A stretch of 64,000 nucleotides of DNA, from positions 14,356,225 to 14,420,224 of the forward strand of contig NC_030859.1 in the NCBI RefSeq assembly GCF_000208745.1. Reading direction: 5' to 3'. The notes below the pieces were generated by a model that worked only from the letters and a program-made list of their open reading frames with translations, made no database searches and had not been told where the DNA came from. Below are positions 1-10,924 of the stretch, in pieces. Source of the stretch: Theobroma cacao. Lineage: Eukaryota > Streptophyta > Magnoliopsida > Malvales > Malvaceae. A program made the position numbers and the translations under genes. How positions within the stretch are numbered: position 1 is the first letter of the stretch; every line of letters starts with the position of its first letter.

Positions 1-394
1 TCAGCATGAAATAAAGAGGTAAACGAGATATATTGGATTGTTGGGGTCAAACCACAGAGTGTCCTTCGTTGAAATTACCTTTTAAATTTGATTTAACTTT
101 TATTGAAATTAAGAAAACACTAATGACTTTGCTACAGAGAATAATCAAGCATTTACTGATCATAAGTAGAGGCAAAGAATGTAGAAATTATTAAAAGAAG
201 GTTTGAATTAATTTGAACTGAAAATCATAAGAAAGAAATTTTTATTCATTTTTTTTTATCATAGAGAACACTATAATTTGAACTTAAAATTTCTACTCAA
301 AATGCAATTGATCTTTGTTATTTGAACCAAAATTCAATGTGTTGCGACTATAAATGACAATTGCAATAAGAAATATGATCTGTAGGGTGAAAAA
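1..394. other. AT-rich intergenic DNA, no gene seen
   Basis: No open reading frame, RNA gene or clear repeat boundary is visible. The sequence is AT-rich with short homopolymer runs. Confidence 0.5.
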
Positions 395-693
395 TGTCAT
401 ATGATCATGTTATCATGCTAAACTAACATATCACTTTATCATTAATCATGATTTGTCCACACACTATATTATTATTAACTATAATATGTTAACATATTAC
501 ATCAGCACCATACAATGACAAATAATATTTCGATAAAGTCAATTATTATTATAATGGTTTATTTGACTCAAAATAAAAGTAAAATAATTTATTTGACTCA
601 AAATAAAAGAATAAGGATTTAATTGAATGCAATAAAATTATAAGAGTTTATTTAAATTTTTTAAATAATTTAAGAGCTTTTTCAGATATTATG
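395..693. mobile_element. MITE-like element, partial (right half)
   Basis: The right end carries a block containing TTTGACTCAAAATAAAA and a stretch ending GATATTATGCC. It matches the right terminal inverted repeats of the elements at about 4800-5403 and 5480-5888. The internal part (TCATATGATCATG, CATTAATCATG) also resembles those copies. A matching left arm is not clear, so this is probably a truncated copy. A phrase of about 26 bp containing TTTATTTGACTCAAAATAAA is tandemly doubled near 558-607. No coding capacity is seen. Confidence 0.45.
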
Positions 694-961
694 CCAAAAT
701 AATTATAATGAAAGGTGTTTATTGTTTTAACGATCAAGAACCAATTTATTATAATCGAAATTGCATTTCTTTTGTCATTGCATTTGCTATTAAAAGTAAC
801 AACTACGATCAAATACAGATCAAACGTAGTACTAATCAAACTCTAACTCCAAGTATAGTATTATAACAGACGACATTGATTCAAACATAAACCATTTTGG
901 ATTGTAAACATCAATTTATATATAAATAGGAAAAGATGCATGCAATAAAACTAAAAATGAA

Positions 962-1156
962 TTAACGAAGGCAACGACTGATGCAAGTATCATGGGGAGT
1001 ATTGATGGTGTAGCAAAACCCATGAGCATCTTGCCCATATTTCATCCTGCAACCGTTGAAGCATTCGTCTATCGCGCATGCAGCCTCCTCCATGGCCGAG
1101 TACATCACAACTGCCACTAGCATTTGCCATCATTGGCTCACTGCCTGTGCCAAATA

Positions 1157-1212
<56 letters not shown>

Positions 1213-1562
1213 TGTTATGTTNTGATATATATATATATCTATATACTATATATGAGTGGATCAAAGCCTGACATGGTGAAATTTATATATAAAATTTAAA
1301 ATTTTCAAAGACCCATTTTTTGACTTTTGAGAGAAGATATTGTCTAGAAAAAATACAAATATACTTTAAATATTAATTGAAAAGAACATAAATAAAGAAT
1401 CAAGTTAGGCATATTATAGGGTTTTGCTTCAAGTTAAACCTAAGTGGGTCTTTCTCTAAGTATATATATAAGAGTAAATAATAATGGACTTTTAATATAA
1501 GAATTACCAGCAGTAATGAAGAGAAGGAGAAGGAAAATGGCAGAAAATGAAAGGCACTTCGT
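962..1562 (-). CDS. candidate small secreted cysteine-rich peptide (two exons, start codon reads ACG)
   Basis: Exon 1 (1562-1508) encodes 18 residues typical of a signal peptide: K-C-L-S-F-S followed by a run rich in L, I and F ending in T-A. It ends at a GT donor (1507-1506). Exon 2 (1110-962) joins in phase after an AG acceptor (1112-1111) and encodes an acidic lead (M-E-E-A-A) and a six-cysteine domain with spacing C-x4-C-x3-C-x11-C-x9-C-x3-C, stopping two residues later at TAA (964-962). The model is 67 codons. The 397-bp intron holds the (AT)n microsatellite. A TATA box lies about 100 bp upstream. Oddity: the first codon is ACG and the codon two before it is TAA, so the start has been lost or is non-AUG. 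The chosen acceptor has a weak pyrimidine tract; stronger-looking acceptors at 1144 and 1140 do not give the six-Cys frame. The spacing is reminiscent of thionin-like or other defence or signalling peptides, but I do not recognise a named family. Confidence 0.5.
1161..1240. repeat. (AT)n microsatellite with an N at 1222
   Basis: A long AT dinucleotide run, interrupted near 1209-1224, contains the only ambiguous base in the window. In the gene model above it lies inside the intron. Confidence 0.9.
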
Positions 1563-1658
1563 GACTTAATTCTATTTATTATGTGCTAGGAATATTAAGA
1601 GAAAGAGACAGTGTGTGAGGAATGAGGATGGCATGATGGTATGCTTGATTAGTGGGAG

Positions 1659-1666
1659 TATTTATA
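1659..1666 (-). promoter_or_regulatory. TATA box of the cysteine-rich peptide gene
   Basis: The minus strand reads CCTATAAATACTCCC here, a canonical plant TATA box about 100 bp upstream of the putative ACG start. Between them lies a 20-residue upstream ORF (1634-1572, minus) that begins with ATG and is itself hydrophobic (C-L-F-L-L-I-F-L-A). It ends at TAG ten bases before the ACG codon. Confidence 0.5.
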
Positions 1667-1734
1667 GGCAAAACATATTGAGAGAAGGGATTTCTATGTA
1701 ACCTTCTTTGGTATAGTCTATTTTTTAATCCTAG

Positions 1735-2040
1735 TGGAACTATTTCTACAGGGGATGGAAATTGAAAAAAGAATTTCCTCCAGATTTTCCAGACCAATGT
1801 GAAATCTGCTCAAGTCAATGCTAAGTTGCTAGCCATAAATATATATAATATAATATAAATCAAACATTCTGGAATTTTCCTTGAATGTTTTGCCTCTTAT
1901 AAAAGGTCCTTTAACCATTGATCAGTCAATTAAAGTAATTATAAGCTGAACAACTGGAATTTGGTCTAAAATCACAATTAAATTTCTCTCAATTCTTTTA
2001 TTATATTAATCCCCTTTTTTTTAATTTTTTTCCTCCATTT
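1735..2040. other. AT-rich intergenic DNA, no gene seen
   Basis: No coding frame or repeat boundary can be supported here. Confidence 0.4.
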
Positions 2041-2470
2041 GTTGAGTCTTTATTCACTTTTAGTTGAGATAGCAATTCAATAGATGGAAAGAAACATATG
2101 ATGCATTAAGTCCAAAGAGCATTGTGGCTGTGGAAAGTGAAAAGGGTGTTAAAAAAAATAAAAAATAATTAAAAAAATAAGAATATCAAGCAAATATTCT
2201 TATTAATTATATTATGTAAGATAAGGATTAAGTTGTTTGTCATGAATAATGAAAATGAAGAAAATTGAAAAAAAAAAAAAAACTTTGGATTTCATTCGAT
2301 ATTGAGTCTTCATTTACTTTTAGTTGAGATGTCAATTCAATAAATGAAAAGAAATATATCATGCACGCATTAAGTCCCCCAAGCCAGTGAAGATGTGGCA
2401 AGTGAAAAAGGTATTTGAAAAATAAAAGAAATAATATCAAGTCAATATTTTATTATTAATTATGTCACTA
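2041..2470. repeat. tandem duplication, about 260-bp offset
   Basis: A block beginning TTGAGTCTT near 2042 (then TTTTAGTTGAGAT, CAATTCAATA and GCATTAAGTCC) recurs from about 2301 in the same order. It includes the terminal TATTAATTAT stretches near 2200 and 2455. The second copy differs by small insertions. Non-coding. Confidence 0.65.
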
Positions 2471-2572
2471 CAATGGAAATAAAGTATCATAATCAAATCA
2501 TAGGCATTCTACACAACAGATTTGTGTCATGAAAATTACACTAGTACATGATAGAAACATAACTAACATGTC

Positions 2573-2840
2573 TCCACAGATGTTGCCAAGATGTATCTTG
2601 TACAAGGGTCTGATCCCGGTGACATCTCTCTACCCATGATTTCCTGAGAACTTGGAAGGTAGACTTCAAATTTTAATAAGTACATACAACATGGAAGGTA
2701 TTTGAGCTTACCAAGTGATGCACGGGCTACAACATGGTCACTTATCAGACTGAAGTTCTAAGAGTAACTTCTCAACATCATCCATAAAGGTTGACAAATT
2801 TTGTCCAATGTGCATATCCAAGGAATTGGCCATTTTCTAA
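2573..2840 (-). other. possible exon remnants, unidentified
   Basis: On the minus strand an ATG at about 2832 opens a 31-codon frame (M-A-N-S-L-D-M-H, then F-M-D-D-V-E-K-L-L-L-E-L-Q) that stops at about 2738. A GT-AAGC donor-like site lies near 2713, and a CTCAG acceptor-like site near 2647 precedes a second short frame. Base composition is less AT-rich than around it. I do not recognise the product. It may be a gene relic or chance. Confidence 0.2.
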
Positions 2841-3116
2841 TGGATTAAATTAAGAGGAAAAAGGCAACTCGGTAAATATGAAAGTAGAGCAAAATTGTAA
2901 TCTTGACTAATGTATGAAATTACTTTATAACAAAATTAATATGCAACCATATACGATATGATTGCGATCTTAAAACCTACAGTAATGTAGTATTTAAGAT
3001 ATGTAACTAAACTGTGTATGATAGCAACCTAATACAACATTTTAATATCTAACCAAAAATTATATGAAAACAACCTGATAAAGTATAAATCATGCTAATT
3101 TGTGTACATACACCAT

Positions 3117-3420
3117 GTAGGAGCCTGCTGGGGCAGGTTGAAAAAACTAGGCAGCATAAACAGCCGAACTAGCCATTAGACAGAGGGATAAGGGTAATTG
3201 TATAAAAGGGTAATTGTATAAGGGGTTTATAACTATAAATGCTCCATTGTAAATACATGTAAAGATGCTGCACCCGAGCATTTAACTTATTGGTTTGTGT
3301 ATTATTTTCTGTAAAAGTAGAGTTCGAATCTCTTTTCTCTCAATTATATATAAAAAAAATCCATGTAAAGATGCTGGAACACTTTGAATACAAAGCTTAT
3401 TTGCCTTCACTTAGAATTCA
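3117..3420. other. LTR-like fragment, unclassified
   Basis: The segment begins TGTAGGAGCCTGCTGGGGCAGG-like and includes an R/U5-like tract ending TCTTTTCTCTCAATTATAT. This resembles a short LTR remnant. No partner LTR or internal region is seen. Confidence 0.25.
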
Positions 3421-3804
3421 AAGTCGCACGAGATTAAGTTTAAAATCTTAGCTCGTGACATATTCACTTCGATATTTTAGATTTTTTTTTCTTCTACGAC
3501 TAGTTGCTTTACTCTCTATATTACCCCCGGTGAAATAATTATTCATGACTTTTCCCAAAAAAAAAAGAATTATTGGGTACTTTTCAATATTTTAGTATTA
3601 AGTTCCAGAAACTAAACAAATCGTAAACTTGTAGATTGGGCTAACCCCAATCCCGAATTGCAGACTGTACCCTCCAAACTTGCTGGTTGGGATACCTTTA
3701 TGGTTTGCCTATGGACCAAGTTTGGGTTTAGTTCTTGCCCGAGCCCAATCTAAAATGGCCCAATTAACTTATTTTATTAATAATATAAAATTGAATTATA
3801 TAAT

Positions 3805-4060
3805 ATAAGGTAAGATACACTAATATTTTTAAATTTTGTCCATAATTTCACATTGATCTATTAGTTTTTAAAATATACAATCCACCTCAAATGTGTAAAT
3901 GATATTAACGATAAACGTGAAATATCTAAAATATTTTTATTCTTTCTTTATTCCTTTTTATTATATTTTTCAAAGATCGACTGACCGACGACGCTTTTTA
4001 CGCAGATCAACCATTTCAAAATCAAATCTAATTGTAAAATGCCAAATCCGATTCTGAGAG
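3805..4060 (+). repeat. dispersed copy of the DNA-transposon family seen at 29576-30115
   Basis: About 250 bp (GGTAAGATACACTAAT, then ATAATTTCACA, ATACAATCCACC, AATGTGTAAA and CGACTGACCGACGACG) aligns in order with 29577-29830. The copy is diverged. Its own inverted partner was not found, so it may be a one-ended fragment. Confidence 0.55.
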
Positions 4061-4700
4061 CCCTACCACTCTTATGCTAACTTTTTGAACTTGTGGATCC
4101 AAATCCGAACTAATCCAACTTAAGCCATAAACACCTCTACTCTGCACTTGACTGAACCCCATATTGGAACAATTGTAAGTCCTTGTTTTAACCTTATCGT
4201 CAAGTTGCTTTGGCGGAAAGAATCTTCGGGACATGGAGTGCCATAAATCACGAATGCAAAGGTGGTCTCGTTGGTACGACTGGACAGTTGATAAAGACCA
4301 TCATATGGGGAGTTCCGACATACATTGTCCCGATGATTTGGCTCCAACCCAAGTGGTAGGCAACACAAACTGCGCAAGCTACGGCTAAGGATCCTGCAGT
4401 CCACTAACGTCCAAATTTCTACGGACAACAAAATCCTCAAGCCAACCACCCCAGGCCTTTTATCTATAGTCCCCTTTTCTTGATGTCACGCCAACATCAA
4501 TCATCTCACGTTTTACTTTGTTTGCTGTTTCTCTCACTTTGTGAAGTAACCCTTCCTTTTCCACTTACAAAGAAAACAAAGGATGAGGTACGATTTCCGC
4601 ATTCGGCTCCTCCTTGGTGTGTTCACTTTATTAGAGGCTTTGCTTAAAGGGAAAGATGAAAATGGTTACAAAATAAGAAGGCCTTTATAAGAAAGAAAGA
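4061..4700. other. GC-richer intergenic stretch without a convincing gene
   Basis: Overlapping short frames occur on both strands between about 4028 and 4449. None has a recognisable domain and all end within about 110 codons. It may be a gene relic. No promoter or splice structure could be supported. Confidence 0.3.
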
Positions 4701-4725
4701 AATATATATATATATATATATATTG
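4701..4725. repeat. (AT)n microsatellite
   Basis: A perfect AT dinucleotide run is followed by a short GT run. Confidence 0.9.
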
Positions 4726-4799
4726 TGTGTGCCTATTTAAGAAATAAATCAATTATAAATGATTGCCACCCGTTCTCATCAGACACATACATTTTTTAT

Positions 4800-5403
4800 T
4801 TGTCTAAATACTCAAATGTCTTTAAACTATATTTAAAAAAAAGTTAAGTAAGCTTCTATTTTTTATGGCGTTAATTAAATTTTAAAATTTTTATTTTGAG
4901 TTAAATATGTCCCTTCTACTAATTATTCACTTAACATCCGTTAATCAATGGTACAATTAACATTTTTTATATCATGTCATTTGGTCGCGTGATAAGTTGA
5001 TGTGTTATTATGATTTACGGTTTAAACTCAAAATGTTTGCTTTATTAGATTAGGGAAAAAAGTAATTATTTTTTTTTTGTTTTAAATCCTTAAGCCAATA
5101 ATTTTTGAACATGTGGCTAGGTAAAAAAGTAAAAATGCAAATCCTGATCAATAACATTTAATCCACGTCATTTGCCACGTGGTAGTGATGTCATCAAAAT
5201 GAAACATCAACTTATCACATGGCAAATGACACAGTAGAAAAGTGTCAATTGTATCGTTACTTAACAAAAATTAATCAACAGTTAGTGAGATATGTTTATT
5301 TGACTCAAAATAAAAATTCATGAGTTTAATTGAACACAACAAAAAGATAAGGGCTTAATTAATTTTTTCTATATAGTTTAGGGACTTATTTAGATATTAA
5401 GCC
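4800..5403. mobile_element. MITE-like inverted-repeat element
   Basis: The left end (about 4802-4915) and the reverse complement of the right end (about 5285-5403) match over about 100 bp. Shared phrases include the reverse of TTTGACTCAAAATAAAAA and AGGGACTTATTTAGATATTAAGCC. The interior is AT-rich and non-coding. It belongs to the same family as 5480-5888 and 30924-31366. The superfamily is not assigned because no clean target duplication was seen. Confidence 0.6.
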
Positions 5404-5479
5404 TTTTTATTTTCAATTTCTTTCTTTTATATATATTTTAATCTTGCTAAATCTTTACATATATAATAAGAAATAGACA

Positions 5480-5888
5480 TAATATCTAAAAAAGCTTCTA
5501 AATCATTTAAAAAATTCAAAAAAGTTTTTATTTTTTTATTATGTTCAATTAAATTTTTATATTTTTATTTTGAGCGAAATAAGCTTTTATTATTAATAAT
5601 TGACTAACTATGTTAGTCATAATGACACTAATAATTCTATGTCACGTGGTACTAATGGTTGATGATGTGGTATAATTATATGATTATGTATCATTTTTCA
5701 CCATTTGTAGCAATATCAAGTCAACGTCATATCAATGTTATATCAGTATAAATAACAAGTGATATTTTAATCATAAGGACTTATTTGATTTAAAATAAAG
5801 ATAAAAGAACTTAATTAAATATAATAGAAAAATAAAAACTTATTTGAATTTTCTTAAATAGTCCTTAGGTTATTTCAAACATTAAACC
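5480..5888. mobile_element. MITE-like inverted-repeat element
   Basis: Ends of about 105 bp are inverted copies: TAATATCTAAA...TTTATTTTGAGCGAAATAAG on the left against the reverse complement of the segment up to CATTAAACC on the right. The interior contains CACGTGG and ATGATGTGG-type phrases shared with the 4800-5403 copy. Non-coding, about 410 bp. Confidence 0.65.
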
Positions 5889-6197
5889 TAAAAAATAGTA
5901 CTTTCTCATTTTTAGATAAGAGATAAATCTTTTTTGTTTCAATAATTCATCTAAACCCATTTGAGCATTCAGATACTAATTTAAAATAAAGTATCGGCTT
6001 TATAATTACTAAAATGTGCCTTAGAGATGAAAATCATAACTATTTATAGTAATATTAATACCTCTTTCACTTGCAAAGATTAAAAAGAGAAAAAATTCAT
6101 ATCAAAAGAAAAATTATTCCTTTCGTCCCTTTTTTCCGTCTCTTTTTCTTTGTCTCTCTTTGATTTTCACAAAAATTAAGACAAAACTTTGATGCAT

Positions 6198-6323
6198 TAT
6201 GACACGGGTCGGAACTTAATTTTTTGAGTTGAAAACGTGGATACATGATTTATAAGTTTCTTAAGTTTTATTTTCATAACTTAAAATCACAAGAAGTTGG
6301 ACTTAAGTTTCGAACCGTGTCCA
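6198..6323. repeat. short inverted-repeat (foldback) element
   Basis: GACACGGGTCGGAACTTAA at the left is matched by TTAAGTTTCGAACCGTGTCC at the right, with partly complementary sequence between, giving a foldback of about 125 bp. It could be a small MITE. No target duplication was identified. Confidence 0.5.
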
Positions 6324-7147
6324 GTGAAATGCTTTGTTGTTTCTCTAAATAGCATTGCACGCGCCTTTGAGAGGGGAGGCCAGGGTATTTAATAGGTGAT
6401 GGGTGCAAGTTTGTTTTATTTTGAGAGAGAAGAGCAACGTCTTGGCATAGTCAACACCATATCGTAACTGTAAAGTGCCAAATAAGAGATATCCAAACCC
6501 AAATCAAACCCAACCCCTTCCCCTTAATATGTTTTTGAGACGTACTTTTCATTGCACTTATCAAATAATAATTAAGGCAGGCCGAAGTGCAGTGGACAAA
6601 ACATTCACTTGCTTCCTTTTCGTGGTTGCCGTGACGATAACACAACTTCATCAAGCTTTTTATTCTTCTCCCAAGTCCTAACGGCAACACTACTTTTTGG
6701 TAATTCTACCTTCCAATTATTGGACCCATCACCAACACTGCTGCTCCAGCTGCAATGCCGACTTCTAGAATTTTCTTCATATTTTTAAGTATAAATTTTA
6801 AACTTTTTTAAATGAAATAGTTTTTAAAATATATATGAATAAGTGAATTTTTTTAAAGTAAATTTCCTTTTTTAACTATTGCAAGTAAATTTTAATTTGG
6901 TTCAGAGTAGACCAAATTCAACTATCTTAATAATTCTGAACCAAACCAAGAAGTAGAACACAAATGTAAATCTATAACTAATTCAAATTTAAGTTTTTTG
7001 ATTAGATTTTTGTATAATTTAATAGTATTAAAAATTAGAAAAGGACAATTTGATGTAGAAATAACAAAACTTTATATTCTTTTACTATCCAAAATTATTT
7101 GGGTTTTGTTAACGAATGCTCTAATAGTATTCTTTGAAACTTTAAAA
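6324..7147. other. intergenic DNA, no gene seen
   Basis: Short frames around 6450-6690 on both strands lack any recognisable domain. The rest is AT-rich. Confidence 0.4.
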
Positions 7148-7149
7148 TA

Positions 7150-7392
7150 CTCCTTCCGTCTCATATATTTTGTCCAAAATTGATTTTTTTTATCAAAGTT
7201 TTTCAATTTTCAAGTGATCATTTATTAATTTTTTTTTAAAAAAAGTATTCATTAAAATACTTTTAATAAAATAGCTGTCAAATGTATATTTATTAAAATT
7301 TAATTTGATAAAATATTTAAGATACTTTGAGTTAGAGTTAAAAAAAAAATTGACTATAAAAAGTTAAATAGGACAAAATATATGCGACAGAG
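7150..7392. mobile_element. Stowaway-type MITE (Tc1/mariner)
   Basis: The element begins CTCCTTCCGTCTCATATATT and ends with the inverted form of CTCTGTCGCATATATTTTGT. The CTCC-TCCGTC-CATA terminus is diagnostic of Stowaway MITEs. It is 243 bp long, AT-rich inside, and flanked by the expected TA target duplication (7148-7149 and 7393-7394). It has no transposase and would have been moved by a mariner-like enzyme in trans. Confidence 0.85.
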
Positions 7393-9499
7393 TATTATTT
7401 ATAGTAATATTCTTGTATTAAATGTGATAATTGATGGTAAAAGTGATTAATTTCCATGCATAGAAAGAAAGTATTACTTGAAATAGAAACTTTAAAAAGG
7501 TACTCTTAAATCACTCATTAGTATAAAACCCAGATATTTTTTGCATATATATAATTTATCATCTCAAGATTTTACCCTTGTATTAATGGAATTGAATGAT
7601 ATCAGTGAATTTTGGGTTGCCAAGTATTGATGATATTTCCACCCATTTCAATGTTCTTTAAAGATTGTTAATTTATGGCTTTTGATTTTCCTTCTTTGAG
7701 CTTCGCGATTTTCTATGTTATTCAGGATTTAGTGCTTTATGATCATATCCTTCATGAGTCTTTTCTATTATTTTAATGAAATGTTTGGTTGAGATATTAC
7801 AATACTTCTTTTCCTCTATTTCTTGTTTTCTCTCCAAGACTTTGTTTGTTTCTCTAATGGTCATTTCGGGAAAGGTTAGATTAGTCTTTACGGACTGACT
7901 TGGTAATGATTGTCACGCCTCGACCGGAATACGATAAAAGATCGTTAGACAAAAATGTCCTTAATCAATTTCAAAAATTACTATACTATATAAGACAGGA
8001 CAGCCTAACCTTCATTTTCTTTCTCTTTTGTCTTTTTCTCTCTACTCATTTGTCTCTCGCTTTTTCTCTCTGAATTTTCTCCATGGCCTAAGGACAGCAG
8101 AGGACAACGACCAACCAATGCTTCCACAGTCAAACCTAATCGGGGGAAGCATCCATCTGGCACTCCACAACCAAACCTGATCACGAGAATCATCGATCAG
8201 ACAAACGTAATTTTACTCGTCAAATTAATATTTAGTTACATCCACAAAAAATTCCTTGTTTTATATGATAAATATATTTAAGAGTTGAAATCCATTGTCC
8301 AAGAATATTTATACACTTTTTAATTAATTTTAAATTTTATATGCATGATTTATCTAATATATAGAGAAAGAGTATGAAATCTATCAATTGAATTAACAAA
8401 ATAAAAATTGTACAAATATATATGAAGGATCTTAAAACTTAGAAGTGTATCCCTTTATATATAATCTACACTTGAATCTTAGAGGCATCAAGTTTGGTCC
8501 ATAGAGACAATGTCTTTTCTAGACTTTTCTGACAACTTATGTTCTTAGAATAGTAGCTAGATATACTATGAGTCAATAGATGAAAGAGAAACAATTAAAG
8601 AAGCAATAGTTTGTTATTAAGATAATTTTACATTGGTCTTGTTATAGCATTACTTCTCCTTTGACGAATTAAGAATCCGAGTAGAGGAAACACCAATCAC
8701 AAATTGCAACGCCACTTGTTGGTGGCATCTAGATCCCTTGATTTTTGCTAAATTGCTTTTGAATATAGAGAGCATCAATTGCCTTAAAATTTTACTCTGA
8801 TCATATACCTATATCAGTATTTTACCTTTACAAGACTAATGTAGAGTGACTTTAAGATCTTGATTTTGAGATTTTACAAGCCTTTTTAATCTTCGAAAAC
8901 TCACGATGAGAAACTACTTCAAAATCAGGTAGTAACCACACTCTTCATAGTACAAAAACCTTAGCTTGACAATAGAAGAAGAATGGTTTTTCTCTAATAA
9001 AGAGAGTCTTTTTCTCTTGTTTTTTCAAAACACTCTTAGTGAATTGTTTGTGTACATCATTTGGTGGAACACCTAAGCCTATATATAACCTTTTGAAAAT
9101 CACCTGATAACTCTAATCAATATAATCTTGAAAGCATGTTATCTTATGATATTAATATCTAGTAATCTTAATAATTTTAATTTATCGAAGATTAAATGGT
9201 AAAGCAATATCTTAGATAGTATTATCCGAATATGATGATATCATGGGTGTTATCTCAAAAGTCCTATAAGCTTGATATTGTTATCAAACCAACAAAGTTG
9301 TATATATTGGGTTAATAGCAAGTAAACTCATTTGACATTTAATGATTGTGATTTGAAATCTAAAATGACTTGAAAGTCACTAGCACTTGCATCAAAACTA
9401 AAACAAATCAACATCCAAGACAACCTTATATAGTTGAAAAATGCCCTAAACCTAAAGTTAATTAGGTTTAAAGCAACCTAAACTCAAAAATTTCCACAA
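7393..9499. other. intergenic DNA with possible LTR debris
   Basis: No gene was found. A TGTCACGCCTCGACC phrase at about 7912, followed by a pyrimidine-rich tract to about 8215, looks like an LTR terminus fragment. The region 8460-9290 resembles untranslated LTR-element sequence (TATATATAACC near 9080). Neither has a partner LTR. Confidence 0.3.
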
Positions 9500-9508
9500 T
9501 AAAATTAA

Positions 9509-10844
9509 GGGTGGGGCTATTGGCACTCCTAATTGTCTATTAACACTCCCTACTAACAACTTATAATCGTAATTTTCTAAATCACCTTCATTTAAATAAT
9601 TTTTTATGTAGGTCAAATTTTAATTAATTATATTACTATTTATCTATGCACACTCCTAGTTAATATCAATCACTCTCACCGTTTGTTTATGTACCTTTTA
9701 ACTCTCCATAGCTTCCGATATTCCTCGTGACTCTTCATTGCTTTCTTTCTTCTCTAGTAGCATTCAATTCATTAATTTTAAATGAATCTACTAATGGAGA
9801 AGTAGCAAATTGACGGTGAAAACATGAGCTTCAATGAAATCTTTTTCCCTAATGGCGAAAATAGCTTGAAATTGGAATTAATTGTTATCTTGGCATGCTT
9901 TCTTTTGGTATGTTCTTCTTTTCTTTGTTTAAATAACTTTTTATTTTTTTTATTTTAGAAATTCTGCTCAACAAACTTTTTTCCAAATTTATTTGTCCAT
10001 ATAGTTGTTTCGCATTTGTTTTAGTTGAGATGTACAAAGTTTAAGTTGGGGTAGAAAATTGATAGAATAGAGAAAAAAATAAACAAGATTATCATGAATG
10101 TTCAAAAAATTTACCCAAATTATTGTGAGCAAGTTTAGATGCTAGGTCAATAACAATTTCAGGGTTTGGTGCAAGTGGAAGTCTCTTAGATCTCAACACA
10201 CTCTAATGTTAAAGTGAGTAGCAAACTCATCTCCGAATGACTTAATAATAGAGTAAATTATGTATGTCTAGTTGTTTTAAATAAGAGTTTAATCATAAGG
10301 TTGTTTGGTGGCAAAACTAATGATTGTGTTTGGGACAGAATATGGATTCAATGAATCTGGAGTTAAGCTTGTCATTTCCTTCTTTGTTTTGGAATTAGTT
10401 AACCAATCAAATGGGCTTATTTATTGTTGAATGTTTATTATATTTGTCTTCACTTTTAAGGTCATTCCTTATTAGAGTTTTAATTCCTCATCCTGCAAAT
10501 AATTTGTAACAAATACACTAGTTAGTATAACGAACATAAAATATTTATTACTGATTTTTTTATTATTTCTTTTATGGACCTATGAGTTTCTCATAGAGGA
10601 ATACTCTCTTTCTTTGTATTAAGTTGCAATTATAATAACAAATTATAAGGATTTCAATAAATAAGTAAAAATAAAAATAATTAATATTGTGGAGTATGAA
10701 TTGACAAACATTAATATATTTAATTAAAGTTTAATTTTAATAAAAAGAAGTTATTTAAGTGAGGGTAATTTAAGAAATTATAATGTTAAGTCGTCATTGG
10801 AGAGTGTGAAAAGACAATATAGAGGAGTGCCGATGACCTCTCCT
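9509..10844. mobile_element. non-autonomous Mutator-like element (MULE)
   Basis: Terminal inverted repeats of about 110 bp bound a 1.3 kb AT-rich non-coding interior. The left TIR begins GGGTGGGGCTATTGGCACTC and the right, read inward, begins AAGGAGAGGTCATCGGCACT. The two stay alignable through the AATTTTCTAAATCACC / AATTTCTTAAATTACC region. A perfect 9-bp direct repeat, TAAAATTAA, flanks the element (9500-9508 and 10845-10853). Nine-bp duplications with long TIRs are the hallmark of the Mutator superfamily. No transposase frame is present. Confidence 0.75.
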
Positions 10845-10924
10845 TAAAATTAATAAAATTAACTCAAACTCAAACCGGTCGAGCCTAATCGATTCCCACT
10901 AGGATTGAAAAAAAATGGAGAGGT

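Noticed and set aside
1078..1299. 73-codon plus-strand frame with Tyr/Ile run
   Set aside because: It is mostly translation of the (AT)n microsatellite and lies opposite the cysteine-rich exon.
3300..3350. tRNA T-loop-like AGAGTTCGAATCTC
   Set aside because: No acceptor, D or anticodon arms can be formed around it. It sits in an LTR-like fragment.
4120..4449. 109-codon minus-strand frame
   Set aside because: No recognisable domain, overlapping frames on both strands, no promoter or splice structure.
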